From an uncultured Polaribacter sp. (GTDB lineage Bacteria; Bacteroidota; Bacteroidia; Flavobacteriales; Flavobacteriaceae), in the NCBI GenBank assembly GCA_913050305.1, contig CAJXAS010000053.1:1-10040 (forward strand): a DNA stretch of 10,040 nucleotides, in the 5' to 3' direction. Below the pieces are notes generated by a model that had not been told where the DNA came from, ran no database searches, and worked only from the letters and a program-made list of their open reading frames with translations. Both the position numbers and the translations under genes were made by a program. Each line of letters opens with the position of its first letter. Position 1 is the stretch's first letter. Of the stretch, positions 1 through 8,526 are shown piece by piece.

Positions 1-1206
1 AGTATTGGTTGGTTGGCTAGTAAAGAAAACTTTTGGCCTACAGATATTGCAATTAGTAGATTAAAATTAAAAGCATCCTACGGTAAATTAGGAAACCAAG
101 ACGTTCCTGGTAATCCGACTATAAATCAATCTGAATTAAGTAAAGAATTTTCTTTTTACGGAATAAATGGTAGTGCAATATCAACTGGTGCTAAAATATC
201 TGATGTTGGGAATCCAAACTTACGCTGGGAAACTTCAATTAGCACAAATTTAGGTGTTGAATTAGGCTTTTTACAAGATAAACTATATGTGTCTGCAGAA
301 GTTTATAAAATAACAACAGACGGATTGATTAACAGAGATAATACAATCATACCAACAACTGGTCCTGATTCTAATGCTCCTTTTGTTAATCTTGGTGAAA
401 TACAAAATACTGGATTTGATTTAGGTTTAGGTTTTTCTGACAATACAGATTCAGGATGGTCTTATGGTGTAGATATGACACTTTCTGCTTACAAGAACGA
501 GGTTGTTTCTTTAGAAACAGGAACTCAAATTGGTAATAGCGGTTATAGAGGTGGTGCAATTACAAGAACAGAAGTTGGACGTTCTATATCTGAATTTTAC
601 GGTAGAGTTGTAGAAGGTTTAGATGAGAATGGTAGATTTATGTACAAAGAAATTGACGGAGTGCCTGGAATAAATGACAGCGATCGTGAATATATTGGTT
701 CACCTCATGCAGATTTTACCTATGGTATTAATGCAAGAGTAGCTTATAAAAATTTCGATTTATCAGCATTTTTTACTGGTTCGCAAGGAAATGATATCTA
801 TAACTACAATAAAATATATACTGATTTTCCTACTTTCTTTAATGGTAATAGAAGTGCAAGAGTTTTAGATTCTTGGACACCGACTAACACAAATACTACG
901 GTTCCAGCTTTAAGTCAATCTATATCTAATGCAGAAACAAATCCTAATTCTTACTTTGTAGAAGACGGTTCTTACTTGAGATTGAAAAACATCCAAATAG
1001 GATATACACTGCCTGAAACGGCTCTTGATAAATTGAATATGTCTTCTTTAAGACTTTACGTGCAAGCAACCAATTTATTTACAATTACTGGTTATGATGG
1101 TATGGATCCTGAAGTTATCCAAGGTGGTAATCTAACTTTAGGTGTGGACGATCAAACCTACCCATTTTCACAACTTTTCACCTTTGGTGTTAACTTAAAA
1201 TTTTAA
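1..1206 (+). CDS. SusC/RagA-family TonB-linked outer membrane transporter, C-terminal part (5' end outside window)
   Basis: This is the outer-membrane barrel partner of the SusD protein that follows; such pairs import oligosaccharides using TonB energy. The frame is open from base 1 (first residues SIGW then LASKENFW), so no start lies in the window and a TTG at 13 is only an internal codon. About 401 residues are visible, roughly the last 40% of a typical 1,000-residue SusC. Seen directly: alternating aromatic/polar beta-strand texture, the family-like string KLKASYGKLGNQDVPGNP near the beginning, LRLYVQATNLFTITGYDGMDPE near the end, and a C-terminal strand LFTFGVNLKF ending in Phe, as expected for BAM-inserted barrels. 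The plug, carboxypeptidase-D-like and TonB-box regions lie upstream and cannot be judged. The stop is 4 bases before the SusD start, so the two are surely co-transcribed. The substrate cannot be read from this part. Confidence 0.95.
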   Translation, partial: SIGWLASKENFWPTDIAISRLKLKASYGKLGNQDVPGNPTINQSELSKEFSFYGINGSAISTGAKISDVGNPNLRWETSISTNLGVELGFLQDKLYVSAEVYKITTDGLINRDNTIIPTTGPDSNAPFVNLGEIQNTGFDLGLGFSDNTDSGWSYGVDMTLSAYKNEVVSLETGTQIGNSGYRGGAITRTEVGRSISEFYGRVVEGLDENGRFMYKEIDGVPGINDSDREYIGSPHADFTYGINARVAYKNFDLSAFFTGSQGNDIYNYNKIYTDFPTFFNGNRSARVLDSWTPTNTNTTVPALSQSISNAETNPNSYFVEDGSYLRLKNIQIGYTLPETALDKLNMSSLRLYVQATNLFTITGYDGMDPEVIQGGNLTLGVDDQTYPFSQLFTFGVNLKF

Positions 1207-1210
1207 AAAC

Positions 1211-2884
1211 ATGAAAAATAAAATAGTTTACTTATTTATATTACTTACTGCGGTTATTGCATGTAGTGATGATTTTACGCAGCAGACAGCCTTTGGTTCT
1301 TTAAGTGATGAATCCTTAAAGAATGCAGATGGAATTGATTTATTACTAATTGGAGCATACTCTATGTTAGATGGAAATAGTGCTACAGGTGGCGATGACT
1401 GGTTTAAGACAGGTGATAACTGGTGGTTTGATGTAATGTCAGATGATGCACATAAAGGGAGTACAGACGGGGATCAAGCAGATTTATTTTTATTAGAAAC
1501 CTATGATTGGGGTTCTGCAAACCCATATACAACAGGTAAATGGAGATCTCTATATGCAGGTGTAAACCGTGCAAATGCAGTACTTGTTCAAATTGGGTTA
1601 GTAGAAGAAGGAGATTTTAGTCAGCAATTGGCAGAAGCTCGTTTCTTAAGAGGTTTCTTTAATTTACAATTGCAAAAAATATTTGGTAATGTATCTTATA
1701 TTTCTGAAGAAAACTTTGCAGCTCTTGAATTTAATCAACCAAATTCAGGTCCTATTTGGGGTCAAATTGAAGCTGATTTTGAATATGCAGTAGCAAATTT
1801 ACCAAATACCCAAGGTCAAGTAGGTAGAGCAACGGCATGGACAGCAAAAGCTTTTTTAGGAAAAACACATTTATACCAATCTAATTGGGCTGACGCATAT
1901 GCTTCTTTAAACGATGTAGTTACTAATGGACCTTTTTCTTTACGATCAGAATTTACTGATAATTTTAGAATGGCTGGAGACAACAGTAGTGAATCTCTTT
2001 TAGCGATTCAATTTACTGCAGATGCAACTACTTCTTTCAACGGAAATCGTGGTGGAACGTTAAATTTTTCAGGACCAAACGGTTATTGTTGTGGTTTTTA
2101 CCAAGCATCTCAAGATTTAGTAAATGCATATCAAACTGCAGCTGGCTTACCTTTATTAGAAACCTATAATAGTACTGATGTTGCAAGTGATTACGGAATT
2201 AACTCTGGTGATCCTTTTACATTACATGCTGGACCCTTAGATCCAAGATTAGATTATACTGTAGGAAGAAGAGGAATTGATTATAATGGATTCGGTGTTC
2301 ATCCTGGTAAAGACTGGATTCGTGCATCATTTGCTGATATTTCTGGCCCTTATATGACTAAGAAAAATTTTTATAACAACGGTGAAGACGCAAATGTTGG
2401 AACTGGAGGATGGGGTGAACAACGTTCTGGTATTAACTACCACTTAATGCGTTTTGCAGATGTTTTATTGATGGCGGCAGAAGCTGCTGCAGAGACAGGT
2501 AATACAGCTGTAGCTTTAAACTACGTAAATCAAATTAGAAACAGGGCAAAAAACATGACTTATGTTAAAGATGCAGCAGGTGCAGATGCAGCAAATTATG
2601 TAATTGAACCTTATAACTCTTTTCCTAGTGCTGCTTACGCTGTAAAAGCGGTTCGTTTTGAGCGTCGTTTAGAATTAGGAGTAGAAGGACATCGTTTATT
2701 TGATTTGAGAAGATGGGGTAATTCTGCTAGTGTAATTTCTGAATACATTTCAAATGAAGCGCGCACAATAACGCCATTTGGTGTTGCAGCAAACACATAT
2801 CAATCAAAACATGATTTATCTCCGATACCTTTGAACGCTATTGATCAAAGTCAAGGTGTAATTACACAAAATCCAGGATATTAA
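1211..2884 (+). CDS. SusD/RagB-family glycan-binding surface lipoprotein
   Basis: This is the SusD-type lid lipoprotein that binds glycan at the cell surface and closes over the SusC barrel. The 557 residues fit the family. An N-terminal lipoprotein signal ends in lipobox VIA-C (Cys18), followed immediately by SDDF, which matches the flavobacterial lipoprotein export signal for surface display. Family landmarks seen: WRSLYAGVNRANAVL and AEARFLRGFFNLQLQKIFG in the N-terminal helical TPR-like part, YHLMRFADVLLMAAEAA near residue 410, RFERRLELGVEGHRLFDLRRWG at about 482-503, and a C-terminal PIPLNAIDQSQGVITQNPGY. A vicinal Cys pair (C293-C294, in GYCCGF) is unusual for a surface-exposed protein. 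The ATG at 1211 follows an A-rich stretch and begins a clean signal peptide, so the start is secure. Substrate is inferred only from the downstream GH20: possibly a GlcNAc- or GalNAc-containing glycan. Confidence 0.96.
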   Translation: MKNKIVYLFILLTAVIACSDDFTQQTAFGSLSDESLKNADGIDLLLIGAYSMLDGNSATGGDDWFKTGDNWWFDVMSDDAHKGSTDGDQADLFLLETYDWGSANPYTTGKWRSLYAGVNRANAVLVQIGLVEEGDFSQQLAEARFLRGFFNLQLQKIFGNVSYISEENFAALEFNQPNSGPIWGQIEADFEYAVANLPNTQGQVGRATAWTAKAFLGKTHLYQSNWADAYASLNDVVTNGPFSLRSEFTDNFRMAGDNSSESLLAIQFTADATTSFNGNRGGTLNFSGPNGYCCGFYQASQDLVNAYQTAAGLPLLETYNSTDVASDYGINSGDPFTLHAGPLDPRLDYTVGRRGIDYNGFGVHPGKDWIRASFADISGPYMTKKNFYNNGEDANVGTGGWGEQRSGINYHLMRFADVLLMAAEAAAETGNTAVALNYVNQIRNRAKNMTYVKDAAGADAANYVIEPYNSFPSAAYAVKAVRFERRLELGVEGHRLFDLRRWGNSASVISEYISNEARTITPFGVAANTYQSKHDLSPIPLNAIDQSQGVITQNPGY

Positions 2885-2913
2885 ATTAATTATTTGAATT
2901 ATTTTATTACTCC

Positions 2914-2948
2914 AAGCAGTGCATTATATCTAATGCGCTGCTTTTTTT
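2914..2948 (+). terminator. Intrinsic terminator closing the SusC-SusD transcript
   Basis: A 13-bp stem pairs AAGCAGTGCATTA (2914-2926) with TAATGCGCTGCTT (2931-2943), with a single G-U wobble and a 4-base loop TATC. It runs directly into seven T residues (2942-2948). It lies 30 bases after the SusD stop. It separates susCD from the next gene, which therefore needs its own promoter or relies on read-through. Confidence 0.9.
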
Positions 2949-3029
2949 ATTAAAAAGTGTAATCCTAAGGTAGTATACAACTAAAAGTGCGTCTAAATTC
3001 TTAAATTCGTTCTTATTAAATTTCCCAAA

Positions 3030-6000
3030 ATGAAACAACTCTTTTTTTTATTGATTGTAATTATTTCCTTAACCTCTTGTAATAATACGTTACAAAAAGA
3101 TAAAAATTTTAAACAATTAGACGCCAAACAAACAGGCATTACATTTTCAAATAATTTAACAGAAACAAAGGAATTAAATTATTTAAATTATGCCTATATG
3201 TATATGGGTGCAGGGGTTTCTGCAGGTGATTTAAATAATGATGGATTAATTGATCTGTTTTTTACTGGAAATATGGTTTCTAATAAATTATACCTTAATA
3301 AAGGGGGATTAAAATTTGAAGATGTTTCCGAGGAATCTGGCGTTTCGGGTGATAACAGATGGTTTACAGGTGTAACTATGGCAGATGTAAATAATGACGG
3401 TTTTTTAGATATTTACTGTTCTGTAGGCGGGAAATTTAAACCAAAAGAGAATTTACTATATATTAACAATGGAGATTTAACTTTCACTGAAAGTGCAAAA
3501 AAATATGGCATAGATGATATTGGAAATAGCATACAAGCAACCTTTTTTGATTATGATCTTGATGGTGATTTAGATTTGTATGTTGCGAATTACCCACCAA
3601 CAAAATTTAATGCCCCAAGGAGTTACTATCAGTTTAAAATGCAAAACACAACGGATGTAGATACCGATAAATTATATAGAAACGATGGCAATACATTTAC
3701 GAATGTAACTGATATTGCAGGAGTGCGCTCTTTCGGCTTATCTAATAGCGCAACAATTGGAGATATAAATAATGATGGTTGGCCCGATATATATGTTTCT
3801 AATGACTTTAGCATGCCAGATTACCTCTACATAAATAATAAGAATGGAACTTTTACCGAACAAGTTAAAGAAGTAACTAAACAAACGGCCTTTTATGGAA
3901 TGGGCGTAGATATTGCAGATTTTAATAATGACTTACTTTTAGATATCATTCAAATGGATATGGCACCTGGAGATAATCGCAGGTCTAAAGCGAATATGGG
4001 AAGTATGAATCCTGACTTATTTTGGGGAACGGTAAATGCTGGTTTTGGTTACCAATACATGCAAAATATGTTAGACTTAAATAATGGTACCGTAATTAAT
4101 AACGGATTACCCGATTTTAGTAACATATCTCGTTTGGCAGGCGTTGCAACTACAGACTGGAGTTGGGGACCACTATTCGCTGATCTTGATAATGATGGTT
4201 GGAAAGATATTTTCATCTCTAACGGCACACGCAGAGAGATAAATAATAAAGATTATTTTGAGGCATTAAAAAAACAACGCCTCACTGCAGATGTGTTATT
4301 AGAAAAAACATTAGCCATACCCTCTGAAAAAATTGATAATGTTGTTTTTAAAAACAACAAAGATCTAACCTTTAAACAAGTAAATGATGAATGGGGTTTA
4401 AGCTTCAAAGGCTTCTCTAATGGTTGTGTTTATGTTGACCTTGACAATGATGGAGATTTAGAAATTGTAACCAACAACATTGATGATTATGCATCCATTT
4501 TTGAAAATAGAAATATAGAAAACAATCATCATCTTACTTTAAAATTTAACGGCCCAAATAAAAATAAATTTGGTCTTGGTGTTAAAGTTACCGCAATTTC
4601 TGACAAACTTTCTCAATATCAAGAAATGACATTGACAAGAGGGTTTCAATCTTCTATTGCACCACAATTACACTTTGGACTAGGTAAAACAGAAAAAGTT
4701 GATCGTTTAAAAGTAGTTTGGCCAGATGGTAAACTACAAATACTTTCTAACGTAAATAAAAACCAAATCTTAACCATAGATTATCGCAAGGCAGCACTGC
4801 CTTTAATGACTAGTAAAATGGCAAAATTACCAACGATGTTCTCAACAGAAAAAGACACTTCAATTGCTGTGCAACACCAACATCTTGAAAATATTTATGA
4901 TGATTTTGAAAATGAAATACTATTACCACATAGAACCTCTATGTTTGGCCCAGATGTTTCTGTAGGAGATTTAAATGGAGATGGATTAGATGATTTTATC
5001 GTTGGAGGAGCAGTCTACAACGCAACAACTTTGTATTTCCAAACCTCAAAAGGTTTTGTAAAACAACAGAACATAGCTATAAAGAATGATAGTGGTTATG
5101 AAGATTTAGGGAGCTTAATTTTTGATGCGGACGGAGATGGGGATAATGATATTTACATGGTAAGTGGTGGGAATGAATTTAGTGCAGATTCAAAAATGTT
5201 ACAAGACCGTCTCTATGTTAATAATGGCCAAGGTAATTTTACCAAATCTACAAGTGCATTGCCCGAAATGCTAACAAGTGGTTTAAGAGTTTCTAGCGTT
5301 GATTATGATAAAGATGGTGACTTAGATTTATTTGTTGGTGGTAGATTAGTGCCAAAAAACTATCCTTTGCCCGCCAATAGTTATATTTTAGAAAACGTAA
5401 GTACTAAAGGAAAACCTAAATTTATAGATGTAACTAAAAAAATTGCTCCTGAATTGGAAGCATTAGGAATGGTTACTAGTTCTCTATGGTCAGATTTTGA
5501 TAATGACGGACAAATAGATTTAATAGTAGTAGGTGAATGGATGCCAATTACAATCTTTAAAAACAACAAAGGCTCATTTAAAAACATCACCAAAGACTTG
5601 AATTTAGATGCAACTACTGGTTGGTGGTTTAGCATAAATGAGGGGGATTTTGATAATGATGGGGATTTGGATTATATCGTTGGTAATCTTGGATTAAATT
5701 ATAAATACAAGGCAAATAAAGAGGAAACATTCGATATTTATGTAAACGATTTTGACAAGAATAAGTCTAATGATATTGTGCTTAGTTATTATAATGGTGG
5801 TGAAAAATTTCCGGTAAGAGGTCGAGAATGTTCTTCACAACAAATACCAGCCATTAAGAAAAAGTTTAAGAATTATGAAACGTATTCGAATGCAACTTTA
5901 GTAGATATATACACAGAGCAAGACCTAAGCGCATCGTTACATTACCAAGTAAATTCTTTTGCAAGTGTATTTTTAGAAAATAAGGAAGGTGCATTTATTA

Positions 6001-6320
6001 CACATGAATTGCCTACTGAAGCACAATTTTCAAGTATCAATCAAATTTTGGTTGATGATTACGATAAAGATGGGAATTTAGACGCTATCATTGCCGGGAA
6101 CCTATATGTTTCAGAAGTTGAAACTCCAAGAAACGATGCTAGTTTTGGTTATTATTTAAAAGGAGATGGGAAAGGGCAATTTAAAGCAATTTCTCCCAGT
6201 AAGAGTGGTGTATATATCAAAGGAGACACCAAGGACATGGTAGAGATTAAAATTGGAGATAAAAAGTATATTATCGTAGCAAAAAATGACGACTATCTTC
6301 AGTTTATAAAAATTAAATAA
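3030..6320 (+). CDS. Large FG-GAP/VCBS-repeat lipoprotein with central ASPIC/UnbV domain (CRTAC1-like)
   Basis: A 1,096-residue exported lipoprotein of unknown biochemical role; the family is common next to SusC/SusD pairs in Bacteroidota. The signal peptide ends in lipobox LTS-C17. Fourteen integrin-type calcium-loop motifs (D-x-D/N-x-D-G-x-x-D) are visible, starting near residues 67, 119, 174, 245, 297, 385 and 470, then 647, 699, 758, 822, 873, 907 and 1010. Those at 297 (DFNNDLLLD) and 907 (DFDKNKSND) are degenerate. Between the two sets, about 505-590, lies the ASPIC/UnbV module, with LTRGFQSSIAPQLHFGLG and VDRLKVVWPDGK. This suggests two seven-bladed propellers joined by ASPIC/UnbV. It is likely anchored in the outer membrane and calcium-stabilised, perhaps binding glycan or partner proteins; that role is inference. 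The strong terminator upstream implies its own promoter, of which only a poor candidate is visible (TAAATTCG at 3002-3009). GH20 follows after 47 bases and probably shares its transcript. Confidence 0.93.
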   Translation: MKQLFFLLIVIISLTSCNNTLQKDKNFKQLDAKQTGITFSNNLTETKELNYLNYAYMYMGAGVSAGDLNNDGLIDLFFTGNMVSNKLYLNKGGLKFEDVSEESGVSGDNRWFTGVTMADVNNDGFLDIYCSVGGKFKPKENLLYINNGDLTFTESAKKYGIDDIGNSIQATFFDYDLDGDLDLYVANYPPTKFNAPRSYYQFKMQNTTDVDTDKLYRNDGNTFTNVTDIAGVRSFGLSNSATIGDINNDGWPDIYVSNDFSMPDYLYINNKNGTFTEQVKEVTKQTAFYGMGVDIADFNNDLLLDIIQMDMAPGDNRRSKANMGSMNPDLFWGTVNAGFGYQYMQNMLDLNNGTVINNGLPDFSNISRLAGVATTDWSWGPLFADLDNDGWKDIFISNGTRREINNKDYFEALKKQRLTADVLLEKTLAIPSEKIDNVVFKNNKDLTFKQVNDEWGLSFKGFSNGCVYVDLDNDGDLEIVTNNIDDYASIFENRNIENNHHLTLKFNGPNKNKFGLGVKVTAISDKLSQYQEMTLTRGFQSSIAPQLHFGLGKTEKVDRLKVVWPDGKLQILSNVNKNQILTIDYRKAALPLMTSKMAKLPTMFSTEKDTSIAVQHQHLENIYDDFENEILLPHRTSMFGPDVSVGDLNGDGLDDFIVGGAVYNATTLYFQTSKGFVKQQNIAIKNDSGYEDLGSLIFDADGDGDNDIYMVSGGNEFSADSKMLQDRLYVNNGQGNFTKSTSALPEMLTSGLRVSSVDYDKDGDLDLFVGGRLVPKNYPLPANSYILENVSTKGKPKFIDVTKKIAPELEALGMVTSSLWSDFDNDGQIDLIVVGEWMPITIFKNNKGSFKNITKDLNLDATTGWWFSINEGDFDNDGDLDYIVGNLGLNYKYKANKEETFDIYVNDFDKNKSNDIVLSYYNGGEKFPVRGRECSSQQIPAIKKKFKNYETYSNATLVDIYTEQDLSASLHYQVNSFASVFLENKEGAFITHELPTEAQFSSINQILVDDYDKDGNLDAIIAGNLYVSEVETPRNDASFGYYLKGDGKGQFKAISPSKSGVYIKGDTKDMVEIKIGDKKYIIVAKNDDYLQFIKIK

Positions 6321-6367
6321 GAAGTATTTTTTAATACTATTGAACTAATATTTTAATTGATAAAAAA

Positions 6368-8398
6368 ATGAAAAAGATAATTTTAATTCTATTGATAACC
6401 TTATTTCAATCATCTATATTTTCTCAAGACATGCTTCAGGAAAAATATAACTTAATGCCTTGGCCACAGCAAATTAGTGAAAATAATGCTCCGTTTAAAA
6501 TAGATAGAAAATTAACAATTTCTATTGCTGGCGAAGATTTAAAAAAAAGAGTTGCAAATGCTTCTGTTCAGTTTTTAAGAAGACTGGCAAACAGAACTGG
6601 GATTTTCATAAATACCGGATTTCCTGTAAAAGGAAAAAAAGCCTCTATAGAAATTAGTTTTGACACTATTTCTAATTTATCAATAGAAAGTGATGAAGCA
6701 TATTCTTTAGACATAAATAAAAATAATGTTTTCATAAAAGCAAAGACAGATGTTGGCGCTTTAAGAGCATTAGAGACATTATTACAACTGGTTAATTTTA
6801 ACCAAAATGGGTATTATTTTGAAGGAGTTGCTATTAAAGATTCACCAAGATTTGTTTGGAGAGGATTAATGATAGATGCTGCACGTCACTTTCAGCCAAT
6901 TGAAGTTTTAAAACGAAATCTAAATGCTATGGCCTCTGTAAAGCTAAATGTTTTTCATTGGCACTTAACAGATGATCAAGGTTTTAGAGTTGAATCTAAA
7001 GTATATCCAAAATTGCAAGAAGAAGCTTCAGATGGTTTATTTTATACACAAGAACAAATTAAAGATCTTGTAAAATATGCATCAAATTTAGGAATAAGAG
7101 TTATCCCAGAATTTGACGTTCCTGGGCATTCTTCGGCAATATTAACTGCATACCCAGAATTAAGCAGTAAGGAAGACTATAATTATTCTATAGAAAGGTT
7201 TTCAGGTATTTTTAACCCTACCTTAAACCCGTCTAAAGAAGAAACCTATACTTTTTTAGAAAATTTGTTTACAGAAATTGCACCGCTATTTCCTGATGAA
7301 TATTTCCATATTGGTGGTGACGAAAATGAAGGAAAACATTGGGATGAAAACACAGAAATTCAAGAATTTAAAAAGAAAAACAACTTAAAAAATAATCACG
7401 AGTTACAAACCTATTTTAATATAAAATTAGAGAAAATATTAAAAAAATTAGGGAAAAAATTAATGGGTTGGGATGAAATTTTAACACCTTCTTTGCCAAC
7501 CTCTGCAGTTATTCATTCTTGGAGAGGAAAACGTGAAGGTTTGCAACAAAGCACTTTAATTGAAGCTGCTAAAAGAGGGTATCAAGGGGTGCTTTCTGCA
7601 GGTTATTATATAGATAGAATGCTATCTATTGAACATCATTACTCGGTAGATCCTATAGGTGAAGCTATTTTAACAAAAGAAGAACGTAAAAGAATTTTAG
7701 GAGCTGAAACAACGATGTGGAGTGAATTAGTTACTCCACATACTATAGACTCTAGAATTTGGCCAAGAACTGCAGCAATAGCAGAACGTTTTTGGTCTGC
7801 CAAAGAAGTAAATGATGTAAATAATATGCGAAAAAGATTGGACGTTATAAATTTTCAATTAGAAGAATTAGGCATTACTCATATTAAAAATAGAGCTGTT
7901 ATTCTTAGAAACATTAGCAATCATCAAGAAAATAATGCGTTAAAAACGTTGTCTAATTTATGCGAACCCATAAAAATTTACTCTAGAAATGAAGCAGGAA
8001 CAGAATATAAAACATTCTCACCCTTTACGTTGTTTGCTGATGCTTGTGTTGCTGATGCTAAAGATGCGGTAATTTTCAATAAACTAGTTGCTCAAGAAAA
8101 TTTTGATGAAGTTAAAATTTATCTTAAACATTGGTCAAAAAATCACGACGAATTGCAGGCCATTATTAATAACCCAAACGTAAAACCTTTAAGAGAACTA
8201 TCTAGAAACTTATCGATAACATCGAGTATTCTTTTAAATATTCTTACTAAAAAAGAAATTAGTGCCTCGCAAATAAATAAATTAAACGCATCAATTGCTT
8301 TGCTTAAAAAACCATATTTAGATGTTGAATTGGCAGTTATAGGCTCCTTACAAAATTTAATAACTTTAAGCCAAGAAAAATATTCTATTAAAAAATAG
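6368..8398 (+). CDS. Secreted glycoside hydrolase family 20 beta-N-acetylhexosaminidase
   Basis: It hydrolyses terminal beta-linked GlcNAc or GalNAc from oligosaccharides by substrate-assisted catalysis. The 676 residues comprise a Sec signal peptide (MKKIILILLITLFQSSIFSQ, no lipobox, so probably soluble periplasmic), an N-terminal GH20b-like domain (about 28-160), and the catalytic TIM barrel from about 164 to 500. Seen in the barrel: RGLMIDAARHFQP with R173-H174, HWHLTDDQGFR from H197, PEFDVPGHS, the catalytic pair D318-E319 in HIGGDEN, substrate-pocket Trp in GWDE (W368) and HSWRG, and TTMWSELV. All key residues are intact, so the enzyme should be active. The last ~170 residues form a helical extension seen in many Bacteroidota members of the family. 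No T9SS C-terminal sorting domain is evident. The ATG sits after a run of A, typical for the phylum. Exact substrate (chitooligosaccharide, N-glycan, glycosaminoglycan or peptidoglycan fragment) cannot be told. Confidence 0.97.
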   Translation: MKKIILILLITLFQSSIFSQDMLQEKYNLMPWPQQISENNAPFKIDRKLTISIAGEDLKKRVANASVQFLRRLANRTGIFINTGFPVKGKKASIEISFDTISNLSIESDEAYSLDINKNNVFIKAKTDVGALRALETLLQLVNFNQNGYYFEGVAIKDSPRFVWRGLMIDAARHFQPIEVLKRNLNAMASVKLNVFHWHLTDDQGFRVESKVYPKLQEEASDGLFYTQEQIKDLVKYASNLGIRVIPEFDVPGHSSAILTAYPELSSKEDYNYSIERFSGIFNPTLNPSKEETYTFLENLFTEIAPLFPDEYFHIGGDENEGKHWDENTEIQEFKKKNNLKNNHELQTYFNIKLEKILKKLGKKLMGWDEILTPSLPTSAVIHSWRGKREGLQQSTLIEAAKRGYQGVLSAGYYIDRMLSIEHHYSVDPIGEAILTKEERKRILGAETTMWSELVTPHTIDSRIWPRTAAIAERFWSAKEVNDVNNMRKRLDVINFQLEELGITHIKNRAVILRNISNHQENNALKTLSNLCEPIKIYSRNEAGTEYKTFSPFTLFADACVADAKDAVIFNKLVAQENFDEVKIYLKHWSKNHDELQAIINNPNVKPLRELSRNLSITSSILLNILTKKEISASQINKLNASIALLKKPYLDVELAVIGSLQNLITLSQEKYSIKK

Positions 8399-8456
8399 AA
8401 AACCAATCTCTCAAATATTGAGCTTTTAATAAGACATCACTAGATACATGTTTGTG

Positions 8457-8495
8457 TTTTTTAGTGGTAAAAAGATTGTTTTTACCACTAAAAAA
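8457..8495. repeat. 39-base perfect palindromic hairpin with nested inverted repeats
   Basis: TTTTTTAGTGGTAAAAA (8457-8473) and its exact reverse complement (8479-8495) flank a 5-base loop GATTG, giving a 17-bp perfect stem. Each arm is itself an inverted repeat, TTTTTA around GTGG or CCAC then TAAAAA, so alternative small hairpins are possible. It lies 58 bases past the GH20 stop. It could mark the 3' end of the PUL transcript. As an intrinsic terminator it is oriented oddly: the T run precedes the stem and the A run follows it, so no U tract comes out of the hairpin in either direction. A protein-binding site or a 3'-end stability hairpin is equally possible. Confidence 0.8.
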
Positions 8496-8526
8496 TAATA
8501 AAGTTAGCACCTAAGAAATATAGTAA

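Noticed and set aside
3002..3009. TAAATTCG as a -7 promoter element for the CRTAC1-like gene
   Set aside because: One mismatch in the conserved TTTG part and no -33 partner; mentioned as a possibility but not annotated.
5381..5635. 84-codon open frame on the - strand
   Set aside because: It lies wholly within the VCBS-repeat gene, antisense to recognised calcium-loop motifs.
3228..6080. Repeated GATnnnnATnATGATGG-like DNA as a possible direct-repeat or CRISPR-like array
   Set aside because: The similarity is explained by the recurring D-x-D-x-D-G protein motif; spacing is irregular and the codons differ between copies.
6323..6338. AGTATT/AATACT inverted repeat between the CRTAC1-like gene and GH20
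   Set aside because: Only 6 bp, almost all A-T, with no U tract after it; expected by chance in such DNA and too weak to be a terminator.
8410..8422. CTCAA/TTGAG small hairpin followed by CTTTT after GH20
   Set aside because: Stem of 5 bp with a 3-base loop and a short T run; not convincing as a terminator.
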